DNA from: Basidiobolus ranarum
Lineage: Eukaryota; Basidiobolomycota; Basidiobolomycetes; Basidiobolales
NCBI GenBank assembly: GCA_040143965.1
Contig: JASJQH010006904.1
Coordinates: 1-44,750 of the forward strand
DNA length: 44,750 nucleotides
Direction of reading: 5' to 3'
Part shown: in pieces, positions 1 through 10,511 of the stretch
How positions within the stretch are numbered: the stretch's first letter is position 1
How the letters are laid out: each line of letters starts with the position of its first letter
Position numbers and translations under genes: made by a program
The notes under the pieces: model-generated
Databases searched by the model: none
What the model was told of the DNA's origin: nothing
What the model saw: only the letters and a program-made list of their open reading frames with translations

Positions 1-54
1 CAGGGCTTTTAACAGATGCAAAACTGTACATGCAATTCACAATCAAGCGATCAT

Positions 55-810
55 TCATGCGGAAAAGTGAACCTTATAGTGACGACGAAGGTTTGACAAG
101 ACGGAAAACCTTTTGCTACATCCAGGTACATCGCATACGTACGGCTTCTCGCCGGTATGTGAAAGTATATGGATTTTCAGTGAACTGGGTCTTGTGAATT
201 TTTTCTGACAAACACCACAGATGTGCCGCTTGCTCCTTCCATTCATGGGGAGGGAATGGGTTTGAATTGGCAATTTAAGGAAATGAACCCGATTTCCAAA
301 ATAATCCCCTTCTGAAACAGTGCGTCGGAATGCTTGGGCCTGGCTTCGATGTGGTGAGGGGTTCTCCTTGTAGAGCGCAGGTGAGGAGGAGTATCTCGTC
401 ACTGTAAGCAGATTTTGGATTCCTGGCAATTGCGTTTCATTTCTTAATGCGCATGAGTCAGATGCATCGAGCGGCGTGAACAAGGGATGGGGTGAGTGGA
501 GGTTGTAAGGATTTATGGGCGGTAACTTAAGATTTGTGGATAGGTCAGTGATGGGGAGGCTTTCAGCATTGCAATCTCCTCCACAATGATACAAATCCAG
601 GTACCTGTCGCCATCGGAGTTCTTGTGTGTGGATTGATAATGGTCACAAGAATCCGACAGAAAAGAAGTGTAGAATGCGATGTGTGAATCCATCTTCAAA
701 GGTGGTTGAAAAGAGAGACGGCCCATGGTCACTATAAATAATCCCTCAAAAAGTCCCTCTCCCCACGGACTACATCCTCCCTTTGTCTCGTTAGGTGATT
801 CAGTTTTCAT
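55..810 (-). CDS. C2H2 zinc-finger transcription factor, two fingers at the C-terminus
   Basis: A 251-residue protein from a single exon. The last 50 residues carry two adjacent C2H2 fingers: CGVCQKKF..HILSH (CX2CX12HX3H), then a TGEKPY linker and a CX4CX12HX3H finger beginning CDVPGCSKRF. The chain ends three residues after the last histidine region. The rest is low-complexity, rich in Ser, Pro and His, with no other domain, as is usual for fungal regulators of this build. The linker and finger helices (RPSSLKIH, VLSNLRRH) predict sequence-specific DNA binding in the nucleus. The start is the ATG at 810; the frame stays open seven codons further upstream but has no ATG there. The target genes cannot be inferred. 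The DNA-binding class is certain, the identity within the class is not. Confidence 0.85.
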   Translation of the reverse strand: MKTESPNETKGGCSPWGEGLFEGLFIVTMGRLSFQPPLKMDSHIAFYTSFLSDSCDHYQSTHKNSDGDRYLDLYHCGGDCNAESLPITDLSTNLKLPPINPYNLHSPHPLFTPLDASDSCALRNETQLPGIQNLLTVTRYSSSPALYKENPSPHRSQAQAFRRTVSEGDYFGNRVHFLKLPIQTHSLPMNGRSKRHICGVCQKKFTRPSSLKIHILSHTGEKPYVCDVPGCSKRFSVLSNLRRHYKVHFSA

Positions 811-1807
811 TTTTTTGCACTCTTTAGTCAATTATTATTCTCTTCAGTTTCATACCTGCTTTCGCTTCCCGCATTGATTTTAAATTACCATATCTATGAA
901 TATTTTGACATATGCGAAGTGAGAGTGAAAATGAAAGTGACTAAGAAACTCCCATAACAATCCATATTTGATCAGAACTTCATTAAAGCCGGTTGTGTCA
1001 GCATTCATATGAGTCTGATATCCCAGCCATCCACATCCCAATTAGCGAGAATTCAATCCAAGAATCGTTGGAAAACAAGGAAAATCTTCCTCAGCACAAG
1101 AATAATCCGGCTTGGTTCAGTTTACTAACCGCGGTTACCATAAAGTACTCTAGACAAAGATCAACTTCCACGTTCTATTCAGCAATCTTCTGTACTGCTT
1201 CCTATACATGTCGTACAGGCCATGTACTGTGTGTTTATATACTATAAAGTATTATGAGAGGTAAATCATCTATAACTGGCTAAATGCGGTTAAAAGCGGT
1301 TAAATGCCGTATACACCATAAAACACTCAAAGCCTAGACAACAATCAACCTTGTCTCATATGGGTTATAACCAGTCTCGGACGAGTTGGATATCAACACA
1401 ATTCGATGCGATGGAATCCTTATTCAATGCAACATACCAATATCTTTGACGTGTTCTTTCTGTGCTATGATATACAGCCTTTTAGAGCTGGGAATTGGAG
1501 CGATCAAACTAAATCGGAAACTGGATTTTACTGCTAATGTGGAGCTTGCTTATGCTGCAATCACTCGTTCAATTTACACAAAGCTGATCACAGATTTATA
1601 ATCAACACTCGATTTAAGCTAAATTTTATAATAATGTCCTTACTGGTTTGCGTTGCTTTGAATGGGAATCTCGTTTTAGAAACTATCTTTCTAGTAAAAT
1701 CTTGACTAACACCCTAAAACAACTAGAACTGTTTATTCAATAGTGCAAGTAGTATGATGGACGGCAGTTACGATCAAGATTGACCACCTTTGTTTAAATC
1801 ATGATTT
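811..1807. other. Intergenic region, no gene supported
   Basis: About 1 kb between the C2H2 gene start and the MGM101 stop, both on the minus strand. Short plus-strand open frames (993-1247 and 1386-1601) have no recognisable domain. Their composition is unlike the neighbouring genes. I treat the region as the C2H2 promoter plus the MGM101 3' flank. It contains a three-unit decamer repeat, listed separately. Confidence 0.5.
1281..1310. repeat. Three tandem near-identical decamers
   Basis: Three consecutive 10-bp units, taaatgcggt, taaaagcggt and taaatgccgt, differ from each other at one or two positions. They lie about 470 bp upstream of the C2H2 gene start. Ten-base spacing puts each unit on the same face of the helix. 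An array of protein-binding sites is possible, but three units could also be chance or slippage. Confidence 0.6.
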
Positions 1808-2880
1808 TCAGCTTTCTTGCCATGGATACAATAAGGGAAGGTCTCTACGTCTCCAAAGTCTTTTCTTGTTACCACGTTCAACATTAGTAGCCCATACTTC
1901 TACACAATGCTCACGCTTGAATTTAGAGATAAATTGTGGATCCCTAGAAGGAAATTAGCTGTTGTTCTAGTGGTAAAAACTTCTCTTAACTAACCATAAT
2001 TCACTGGCAATTCCCAGATCTTTACAACACCGCATTAAAGCATTCGATTTACAACCTTCAGAGGCGGTGGGTAGACCTGTAGGATCAAAGAAATCTTGCT
2101 CTCCACGAGCTTGAGAAACAAAACGCCCGAGACAGACAAGAGCCCATTCTCTAGAAATGGTTTTTTCCGAGACACTATGAGATCCTCTAGGAACAAGACC
2201 CCATCCTAATCAAACACGTAAATATCAGGGGAATACTATCATTCTATAGATATGGTTTTGACTCCTTACCTCCGGGTCCAAAAGCTCTATTCAAAATTTT
2301 ACGATACTTGATTTCAGGAAGATAAGGGATGCCATCTAATTCAACAGGTTAAACAATAAAGTAAGAAAGAAATGAACGGTATCAACATACCAGGCTTAAT
2401 TTGTATCTCCTTGAGATCGATCTCAGCCAACAACAGATCAGCAATCTCCCGTGGAAAGGGTTCCGAAGAAATTCCTTCAAAGGAGTTACTCCAACTTTCA
2501 CCAATTTCATCGGTTCGCTGGCTGAAGGCTTCAGTCTCAGGAAAAACATTTGTTGGGTCGATTTTGGGTTTGATACTACTACTACGAATACTATCCATAC
2601 GAGGAGCTTCGGCACGAGGGGCCATTGTAGGCTTGAACTGAGTCGTAGGCTTTACTGTCGTTTTAGGCACATATTTATAACCTTCACCTGTGCCCGATTG
2701 GTATGTCTAATAAGCTCTCGATTAGGAATAGGATTTCAAGAAATGCACATACAAACAACTAAAAATGTATCTCTAATGTAGACTAATGAAGATTTCTTTT
2801 ACCGTGTAGCCTCTAGCTGTAATAAAATATGAGTTACGCTTGAAGAGCCGTGAAACAGTAGGTGACCTTAAAGTGAACAT
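1808..2880 (-). CDS. MGM101: Mitochondrial genome maintenance protein MGM101
   Basis: MGM101 is the Rad52-like single-strand-annealing protein of mitochondrial nucleoids, needed to maintain and repair fungal mtDNA. I join five exons: 2880-2803, 2706-2391, 2335-2270, 2205-1995 and 1943-1808 (268 residues). Exon 1 encodes a basic, hydroxylated presequence ([19 protein letters not shown]), typical of matrix import. The core shows the family signatures [69 protein letters not shown] and a C-terminal KREHCVEVW. Intron phases match at every junction. An acceptor other than the one at 2706 would put a stop in the frame. The family is found in fungi and a few protists but not animals, which helps place the organism. 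Identity is close to certain; only the exact start is inferred. Confidence 0.95.
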
Positions 2881-3624
2881 TCTTTAGACTTTGAGGGTAA
2901 CCTAGAATTGTGATTTTGATTGAAGTAACAAATTGACTACGGTTGGATCACCTGATGAAATTTTGGAAAAATCAGCAAAGTTTAGTTTTTATTTCTTTCT
3001 TGCTTATTCATACGATTGAACTCATATGGTGATGATTACTACGCTTATGCATATATAATGGCTATGCACACTGATCAGGGCATGAATGCGATGATCTAAG
3101 TTTGTTTGTTTTATTCTTGAGATTGTATCAAATAAGTTACCGCAATTTCATGGATTAAAATTCCATTTTCGTAAAGACAAAAAGGAAAAAGCAACGCAGA
3201 TAATATATAAAATGGGCATATTCAGAGTGTGGTTAGAATTGGTAAACATTTGGTTATGACTGCTGTCTAGCAAAAGTTGGGGTATCTATCGGGTTTATAT
3301 TCAATTATACAAGGTGTGCATCAAAAAGTAAGGATGGAAAGGGTAGAGAAACAGCATAGAGATGAGATTAGATGGATCAATATATATAATAATAGGGTTA
3401 TTTCTACAATCATACGTTAGTGGAGCAAGTACGTTAGAATATTCAGCACATCCCCGCAAGCTTCAACATGAAGGTCCTTGTTTGATGTGTGCATATATGT
3501 GTACGCTATTCGACAACAGTGGTGAAATATCAATCAGGTGTCACTAGTAATTCCGACTGCGACTCGGTACGATTAAAATGTCTAAAGTCGAACAGCAAAT
3601 ATAGTTAGTTAATAATGGCACTCA
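2881..3624. other. Intergenic region, no gene supported
   Basis: About 740 bp between the MGM101 start and the CLIP-170 stop. The only open frame of note (3362-3547, plus) has no recognisable features. The region is AT-rich with short homopolymer runs and is probably the MGM101 promoter and the CLIP 3' flank. Confidence 0.45.
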
Positions 3625-6600
3625 TCATAAATGAAATATTTTTGCTTTGCTGACCTCGTCTTGATTCGGGCAATCTTCAGTCCAGTGATCACCAAACTCT
3701 TCACAATTCTCGCAATGCTAGAAACAGACATTAAAGACGATAACTTGAAAATTTAAATGACTACACAGTAAATACCATATCTTCATTGGAGTCCCTCTCG
3801 TCATAAGTATGGTTGGCAAGCGAATACTCGGTACAGGAGAGAATGTCATGCCCTTTATGATCACAGAGCTCACAAAAGAGTTCTTCGTCTATTGGAGAAT
3901 ATAAAATTGCGCTTCTTGATAATTCAAGATTCGATTCCCCAAAGATGTCGTCTTCGTTCAAGTCTTGGATGTCAACCTTGTCATTAGAACGGCCTGGTGA
4001 ACCATCACTTCTGGCACTCTCCAACTTTGTTTCCAATTGAGTAATTTTCTGTTCTAACTCAATGATCTGCTCTTCTAATTCAGTTTCCCTAAAGATCTTA
4101 TGCTCAACTAACGATTCTAATTCAGCTACGCCTTTGGCTTGAATATCAAGTTCATGTTGCTTAGACAATTCCAAGTCAGTAACTTTTTTCTGCATTTCAC
4201 GAATTTCGGTTTGGTATCGTCGTTTCATTTGGGCCAAAGCACTTTCCTCCTCGAGTAACGTAGATTGAAAATCGCCAAGTTCATGAGAATCACAGTGATC
4301 TTGTATATCAAGTGGAGATTTAGCTTTAGATTCAGCCAATGGTGGTAAGATTGAGCTTTCTGTAGATTCACTATGAAGTATTTCAACTTCTTCCATGAGT
4401 TTGAAGCATTCTGCTTCCATATGCGTATGTGCTTCTAGAAGTCTTTCCTGTGCTTCCATCAGTTCAGCGTGCTCATTTTGTAACCTTTCGTTTTCCTCAA
4501 GAATTAGCGAGTGATCACTTTCCAAACGCTGCAGTGTCTTCTTTAATTGAGAAATTTCCATCGCGTGATCCTTATCGTCAGCAGAATTTTCAGAAACTCT
4601 AGTGTTCTGATACTCCTGCGACTCTAGTTCAGCGATCTTGATTTCTAAAGAGCTAATCTCCAGACTTTTTTCTTCTAAAAATTGATTTAGTTTGGTCAAC
4701 TCTTCCTGTAAGAGATGATAAGTCTGCTGTTAGTTTTATAACCATCAAATGGAGAAAAAAAGGCTTTAAATACTTTGCTGCTTTGAAGTTCTCGATCTTT
4801 TGCCTCGATTATCTCTGAAAATGTAGTTAGTTGTTGTTGAAGGTCTTTTCGTTGATCTATCCAATTATGGCGCTCCATATCAAATTGTTCAAAGAGAACT
4901 CGAATATTAGCCATTTCTGTCTTAGTCTTGTCATGGCTCTCTAAGAGTTCTTTGTGAGTCTTTACTATATCTGATTTTTCAGCTTCCAGAGAATTGATAG
5001 AGGATAAAAGCTCGTCTATCTGGGATAGCAATCTGGTTTTTTCATCATTAAAGTCTACGGTTGATATTCCGGATCTCTGCATTTCGGTTAAACCGGATAT
5101 TTCACTGCTTTGTTTTTGAAGTTCTTGCTTAAGTTTTTGGATTTCTTCCTTACGTTTTGTGTTACTGAATTGATAATTATCAACAGCTTCTTGAAGAGAA
5201 ATTGATTCTTTCGTTAGTTCCTCTTCTCTTTCCTTGGTTTTCTCCAGTTCAAAACGCAAAATGTCGGCGTCAGATTCGAGTTGCCTACACACTTTGACAA
5301 CATTTTCAGCTTGCTCTTTAAGCGAAGCATTTTCATGCTTTATCGAGAGCAACGTCCTCTCGTAGTGATCAAATGCTTCAGCTCCTGCAGCCTTAAAGTC
5401 ACGAAGCAGCTTTTCCTGAGATTTGATTGTGACTTCGTACTGGTGGAGTTTCTTCATCAAACTGTTGACATCTTGCTTACCACCATTTGAAAACGGGGAG
5501 AAATTTATATCTCGATACGTCGATGTATCTTCCTTTCCATCCTTAGCCAAGCTCTCGATTAATTGGGCCATTTCTTTATCGCAATCGAGTCTCATACAAT
5601 CTAATCGAGCAGTTAACTTTCCTACTTCAACACTTCTTTCCTCAAGCTCAGCTTGTAATGATCCGATCAAATCATTATGTACTAGCTCACCATTAATAGA
5701 GGCTTCAAGTCGTACAATATGATCTCGAAGCTCCTTTTCTACAGTGTTTTTGATCTTCAATACTTCTCTAATATCCCTTATGGAAATAAGGAACTTTTCC
5801 ATTTCGGTATTCTTCAAGCAGGAACCGTGTTCTAATGTAGAATTTGTAGTTGAAATATGGCCAGTGATAAATTGAGCTTGAAGCTCATTCATTTCTGATT
5901 CTAATAAATCGAATTGACGTGATTTGGTGGTTTTCTCTTTCTCCCACTCCTGCTTCTGTCGACGAAGTGATTCGATTTCAGTTTTCATAATACCGGCCTC
6001 TGAATTGGATTTTGTCTGCTTGACTTCTAGCTTTAGAAACTCGTTTTCCGTTTCCAATATCTCAAGTTTGAGTTGTATGTCTTCCGTGTTACCATTAGTG
6101 CTCAAAGTGCTAAGTCTATTTTGGGTGGTATCTGTAGACTCGGGTATAAATGGTTTGTTCCCCAGCTCTTCTATTTGCGTTTCTCTAGTGGGGGTATTGG
6201 ATCTTGAAGGAGTGGATGGAGTTTCTATTGGTATAATGGGAGAAGAAGAAGAAGATATTGAATGGATAGGAGATGCTCCGTAGGAATCGTTAGAGAGTTG
6301 ACTTTGATATCCAGACGATGCACGTTTGGACACATTATCAGTGTAATTAGAACCGGGTTTATTCAGAGAAGCAGGAACACTCGCTCTCTTGGTAGTTTTG
6401 GACGGAACAAAATAATCTTCTGAAATCTCAGATGCTGATTCGCTAATAGGCGTACATTGGCTGAAAGAATGAGAATACGATATCTTCGATACCTTATGAG
6501 CCAAAATAAAAAGGCCTGACTTGGGAGCACAAGTGAAATATTGCACACTATTCAAACGCAAAGATTTAGTATTTCGTAAGGAAGATATCTTACAGTATAA

Positions 6601-7164
6601 CATAAAAGCTTACCCATCCACGACTCCGTCATTTTTTCCTGTTCCTTCGATATCAAGCTCAACTCCAGCCCAAACACCTAGTTTGAACTTGGTACTTCCT
6701 AGAAAGCGTAGTGTGCCCGACATTCCTATCGAATCTACTTGTACCTTATCACCAACCTGTAAATGTACAGGAGAAGAAAACGTTGTTGGTGGTTTATAGG
6801 TAGAACTTCTCTTTGACGAGAGAATGGAGGAAGAAGAGCTGGTCGAATTATCTGAAGCCGAACTGCTTAAAGGTGGTGAACTAGGTCTAGGCGAGGGTTT
6901 ACTGATAACTTTTGAAGCCGGTAAAGAAAACCGATTGTGAGTAGATTTGAATTGTAACAAGTCATTGGATGTTTTTGTTTGATTCGAAAGAGTAGTGTGT
7001 GAAAAGTGATCAGAAGGATGGGGAACCGAGAACCGACGACTGTCTACATTGTTATTCAATACGTTTCCTTCTCGAACTGAGGGATTATTTGTAAGAGGAA
7101 AGCCAAAGGACTGTCGCTTAGACGTAGCTGGTATGTTAGAAGGCTTTTTTGGAGCTTTGAACAT
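3625..7164 (-). CDS. CLIP-170-family microtubule plus-end protein (Tip1/Bik1-like)
   Basis: A microtubule plus-end tracking protein. I join four exons: 7164-6614, 6547-4774, 4705-3776 and 3717-3625 (1115 residues). The N-terminal 135 residues are Ser/Pro-rich and basic. One CAP-Gly domain follows (about 137-205), with GVWAGVELD and GKNDG; intron 1 interrupts it just before VQYFTCAPKSGLFI. A very long coiled coil (about 270-1000) precedes two C-terminal zinc knuckles, CELCDHKGHDILSC (CX2CX4HX4C) and CENCEEFGDHWTEDC (CX2CX5HX4C). The second knuckle lies on the small last exon. In the family, CAP-Gly binds EEY/F tails of tubulin and EB1, the coiled coil dimerises, and the knuckles fold back or recruit dynein/LIS1 factors. 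Fungal members usually have one CAP-Gly and animal ones two, so this is the fungal form with a full animal-like knuckle pair. Confidence 0.93.
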
Positions 7165-8212
7165 TGCTCAGCGTCGAACCAACCTTCCACAAGTTGAAGT
7201 CACTCGGATAATTTAGAATATGACGTTAAAATGATAAATTTGTAAAGAGAAGTGGTGAATATCTCTTGGTAATAAAAAAAACGAGGCAGTAGTAACGAAT
7301 TATGAAATAGAATGAGAATGAACAGGGGGATAAAAGCAATATGCAGTGGTCAAAAGAGGATGGATAAGAATAAGAATAAATAGATGAAATAGAGGATAGC
7401 CAATTGATCAGTATCCATACAAAATATAAAAATAATAAATGCCGTTGAATGAATGCAGACAATGGGAATTTAATATAATTCTTCCATATATTAATTTCCA
7501 GACAGCAGTTTAATAGGACCCGAGATGTCAAGCTCAAACATGAGGGAAGTACATGCAATTGCAACTGTAGCTGCAATCAAATTGAAATATATTGCAGCAA
7601 AGAACACAAATACATCCTATATTTGGTGGAGCAAACACACGAAGCCTATTGTATAAATCACGTCAATATGCTGTTCACTGTTTGTTATGGATCCTGCTGC
7701 TAGTTCAGCTGATTGGTTACCATGGTCCACTATTGGTTGTACCTTGCTCAATCCATTTTCAGTTAGTACCTGTCCAACAAGTGTGACAATCGATAAAAAT
7801 ATCAACGATATTCGAAATCAGCCCTGGGCCAGATATAACAATAGCTAGCCATCAAAAATCAAAACCAGGCCTCAAGCACACAGATCGTGTTACATGGAGA
7901 TAGGAAACAAAGAAGTAGCCAGCGAGATCTTCAGCATTGGAGTTGTTTATTTCGCTTCTGGATAAATTCAAGGCAGATTGTAGTTTATTTCTCAGATACA
8001 ATGGGTTAAATTATGTTTAATGCGAACTCTAAAAAACGGAGGAATTACTATCAATTTTCTAACTCTTACAATCCTGTAGTACAAATGCAGAAGCTAAATA
8101 GGGCGTTGATTGCACGGAAATTTCGTGTCCATCATGCATGTTCTACCATTTGGTGTGTTAAATTACAAATTGTTGCTCTAAATAAAGATGGCTATGCATT
8201 TATGCTACTAAT
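7165..8212. other. Intergenic region, no gene supported
   Basis: About 1 kb between the CLIP-170 start and the RSM22 stop. It holds only short open frames of odd composition on both strands (7226-7576 minus, 7592-7786 plus, 8013-8261 plus). None has a recognisable motif. The proximal part should contain the CLIP-170 promoter. Confidence 0.45.
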
Positions 8213-9847
8213 CTATTCGATAGATGTTGGTTTGCGCTGCGCTGGTTTCTTGGAAGAGTGAGGAAAGATATCACCCCAAGACGCTTTGCGTGCATCACGG
8301 TATTCGAGTTTACCTTGTGACTTCGGAATAATCATGCGCTCGATGAAATTGCTGGAACTGCAGAGATCCATAACAACATGGCCACCCCGCTTCAGTGGGG
8401 CGCGGATTAAACGAGGCCACTGATAAGCATCCTTTGTGATATCTTTTGGAGAGGTATTTTGCGAGGTAGGTCTTGACCCTCTACGAAGAACGACGTATGA
8501 GAAATGGGTATCCTCGACGTTGGTTTTTGCATGTTTTGTCTTCATCAACACACGTGGACGTTGTAATCTTTGAGAGTAATGACACCACATAGACGAACCA
8601 ATCATAGGACACTCGCCATCGTGAGGACATGGGGCAACAACATGGGCACCATGTGTTTGACTTTGCTGGGGATCAGCACTCTGCAAAGCTTCCGAGTCAT
8701 GTACTTTGTTAGCACGGCTGAGGAGATGTTGTCTGGCTGAAGAGATTATGCGAAATCCTTCAGGTGTGCCACGCTCAATAAGTACAAGCACATCACTCGT
8801 CTTGTTCCATAACGCTTCAAGAGTAGACTGTCGAATTCCATCATTGGGAAGTTCAGATAACGAAAAAGCACTGACGACCAAATCAGACTTGGCTTGGTTT
8901 GGGTTGTATGAAAAATACCTCTCAAATGTGACATTGGAGATAGATGATTTTTCTATCAAAGTCTCAGCAGCAGTTAGCATAGAGTCAGAAATGTCCACTC
9001 CGTGATACCTTTGGATCGATTTTCCGAAGTATTCGTTCGCAGCCCAAATAGCAGTTCCAGGTCCAGTACCGAAATCCAGTGCATTGGTAGGCTGGAAATT
9101 TGGCAATCTTTTGGATAGTTCTCTAAAAACAAAAGAAATGGAAGCGTAGGTACTTGGCATTCTTGCTGCCAAATACCCCCAGGTTTCACGCATACCGTAT
9201 TCAAGATAATAGGGCTGTACCTCTGGAATCTCTACAGCCTTAGGCTTAGAGCTGTCCTCTTCTTCTTTATAACTTTTAGCGCATTTAACACCTTCACGCT
9301 TTGGGGTATCTTTGCGCGTAGCGGCAGAGGTGGAACGCAAGGAATCAAAAATCCTAATTGCGTCAACTCGAAGCAATTGCTTATCCTTGTCATGCAATAC
9401 CTCATCAATCGCGTTAGATAGCTCTCGAGGAATTACTACAGCTCCAATGCGATTCTTCCCGAACTCTCCCTCTGGGGTACTTCTCTGAAAGGACTGTTCA
9501 GTATCATTTGGTTCCTCCCAGTCAGAATCTGTACCCAACCAGGAAAGTGGCACTGGTATTTTCTTCGGCTTTTTTTCCATGTTCAAAGCCTCACGGCGTT
9601 GACTTCTACGTGAAGGGGGGAAAAAACTTTCCGAAGTTGAAACATCCTCAGCAACCGGAATGCTCTTCAAAGGCTCAACATATTGCTCCATGTTTTGCTT
9701 AGTCTCAAATGACTCCTCCTTACCTTTTCGAGAACGACCGACTTGAAGTACGGTAGTCTGAGACAACTGTCGTCTAAAAACACCATGGATTGTTATGGCG
9801 TTAACTCGTAGTGAACTCTGGTGATTGAATCTGAGAAACTTGTACAT
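8213..9847 (-). CDS. RSM22: Mitochondrial small-subunit ribosome assembly protein Rsm22 (METTL17 family)
   Basis: Methyltransferase-like factor that associates with the assembling mitochondrial small ribosomal subunit. Single exon, 544 residues. I chose the ATG at 9847 because it opens a basic presequence (MYKFLRFNHQSSLRVNAI, then RRQLSQ). The longer open frame has an acidic, non-mitochondrial N-terminus. The methyltransferase fold is seen from PYYLEYGMRETWGYLAARMP, with SAM motif I LDFGTGPGTA (about 257-266), GVDISDSML and SAFSLSELP. Four cysteines (about 407, 413, 422 in CPHDGECP..WCHYSQR, and 497 in MDLC) match the [4Fe-4S]-binding pattern reported for METTL17. Unlike fission yeast there is no Cox11 fusion: the chain ends in a short lysine-rich tail. 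Confidence 0.93.
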   Translation of the reverse strand: MYKFLRFNHQSSLRVNAITIHGVFRRQLSQTTVLQVGRSRKGKEESFETKQNMEQYVEPLKSIPVAEDVSTSESFFPPSRRSQRREALNMEKKPKKIPVPLSWLGTDSDWEEPNDTEQSFQRSTPEGEFGKNRIGAVVIPRELSNAIDEVLHDKDKQLLRVDAIRIFDSLRSTSAATRKDTPKREGVKCAKSYKEEEDSSKPKAVEIPEVQPYYLEYGMRETWGYLAARMPSTYASISFVFRELSKRLPNFQPTNALDFGTGPGTAIWAANEYFGKSIQRYHGVDISDSMLTAAETLIEKSSISNVTFERYFSYNPNQAKSDLVVSAFSLSELPNDGIRQSTLEALWNKTSDVLVLIERGTPEGFRIISSARQHLLSRANKVHDSEALQSADPQQSQTHGAHVVAPCPHDGECPMIGSSMWCHYSQRLQRPRVLMKTKHAKTNVEDTHFSYVVLRRGSRPTSQNTSPKDITKDAYQWPRLIRAPLKRGGHVVMDLCSSSNFIERMIIPKSQGKLEYRDARKASWGDIFPHSSKKPAQRKPTSIE

Positions 9848-9914
9848 CCTTGTTGAAGTACAAGGAGAGTATCGTATTGAAAATTCTAGGCTTAACAAAA
9901 AATTGTGTTGTTCA

Positions 9915-10022
9915 ATGGCTTCACTCACATCTGAGGACAAACTGAAAAAATTGCAAGTTGCACCTCAGTACCAGATGATTCGTAACATGCGGAAAAAGCT
10001 GGGGAAACAACCAATTAAGTAG
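9915..10022 (+). CDS. Candidate 35-residue small ORF, divergent from RSM22
   Basis: A short plus-strand frame opens with ATGGCT, 67 bp from the RSM22 start and pointing away from it. It encodes a basic peptide beginning MASLTSEDKLKKLQVAP and ending in RKKLGKQPIK. The composition (Lys, Gln, Leu, an acidic N-cap) looks coding rather than random. I recognise no family and see no intron that would extend it. The frame stays open upstream to 9825, but that part overlaps RSM22 and looks like a shadow. It may be a real micro-protein, an upstream ORF on a divergent transcript, or chance. Confidence 0.25.
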   Translation: MASLTSEDKLKKLQVAPQYQMIRNMRKKLGKQPIK

Positions 10023-10511
10023 CCTAAGAGAGTAACACGATATTTGATTTTGAGTGGAGTATAAACTATACAGAATTAAGACACTCTCGCTAAATTAAAT
10101 GATTGGACCAAATTTGGTATATCCTATAGCAAACGTTTAACTTTGACAAAAATATTTTTCAGTGAAATAAATTACAATAATAATAGTATTAGTGCAGAAT
10201 ACAATGGTGTGAACTTCAGGGATAAAATTTTCATCAAAAACTTGCATTAGATAGCACTTTGAGCATGTTTCTATCAATATCCCGGACCCCAGTACTGCTA
10301 TTCAAAAAAGTCCTTCATCCTCGTGATCTGATGTGATTACGGTATCCCCTAGCCCCTGCAAATGACTGAGGTTTATCAGTACCAATGTTGGAAACTCTAC
10401 TTACTTGTACCTTCTTCCGATACGTTGTTTTTCTTTTAAAGTTGAGCAACTAGCGTCACTTACCCTATACGTTAATTCTAAGTTCGAATCTAAGTTTTTA
10501 AGACCAAGTTT
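10023..10511. other. Intergenic region upstream of the eIF5-mimic gene
   Basis: No coding or RNA gene seen. It is AT-rich, with a pyrimidine-leaning stretch just before the eIF5-mimic start. A GTTCGAATC string near 10482 resembles a tRNA B box but has no stems or A box around it. Confidence 0.4.

Noticed and set aside
993-1601. Two plus-strand open frames as genes
   Set aside because: No domain, poor composition, and no splice or promoter support. Frames of this length occur by chance in AT-rich intergenic DNA.
5281-6283. Plus-strand frames antisense to the CLIP coiled coil
   Set aside because: Shadow frames of a long, compositionally biased coiled coil; no independent evidence.
9848-9940. 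Longer N-terminus for Rsm22 (31 more residues)
   Set aside because: The added sequence is acidic and would mask the mitochondrial presequence that begins at the internal ATG at 9847.
10470-10500. Possible tRNA gene suggested by GTTCGAATC
   Set aside because: No A box, no acceptor or anticodon stems can be drawn around it. A single B-box-like word is expected by chance.
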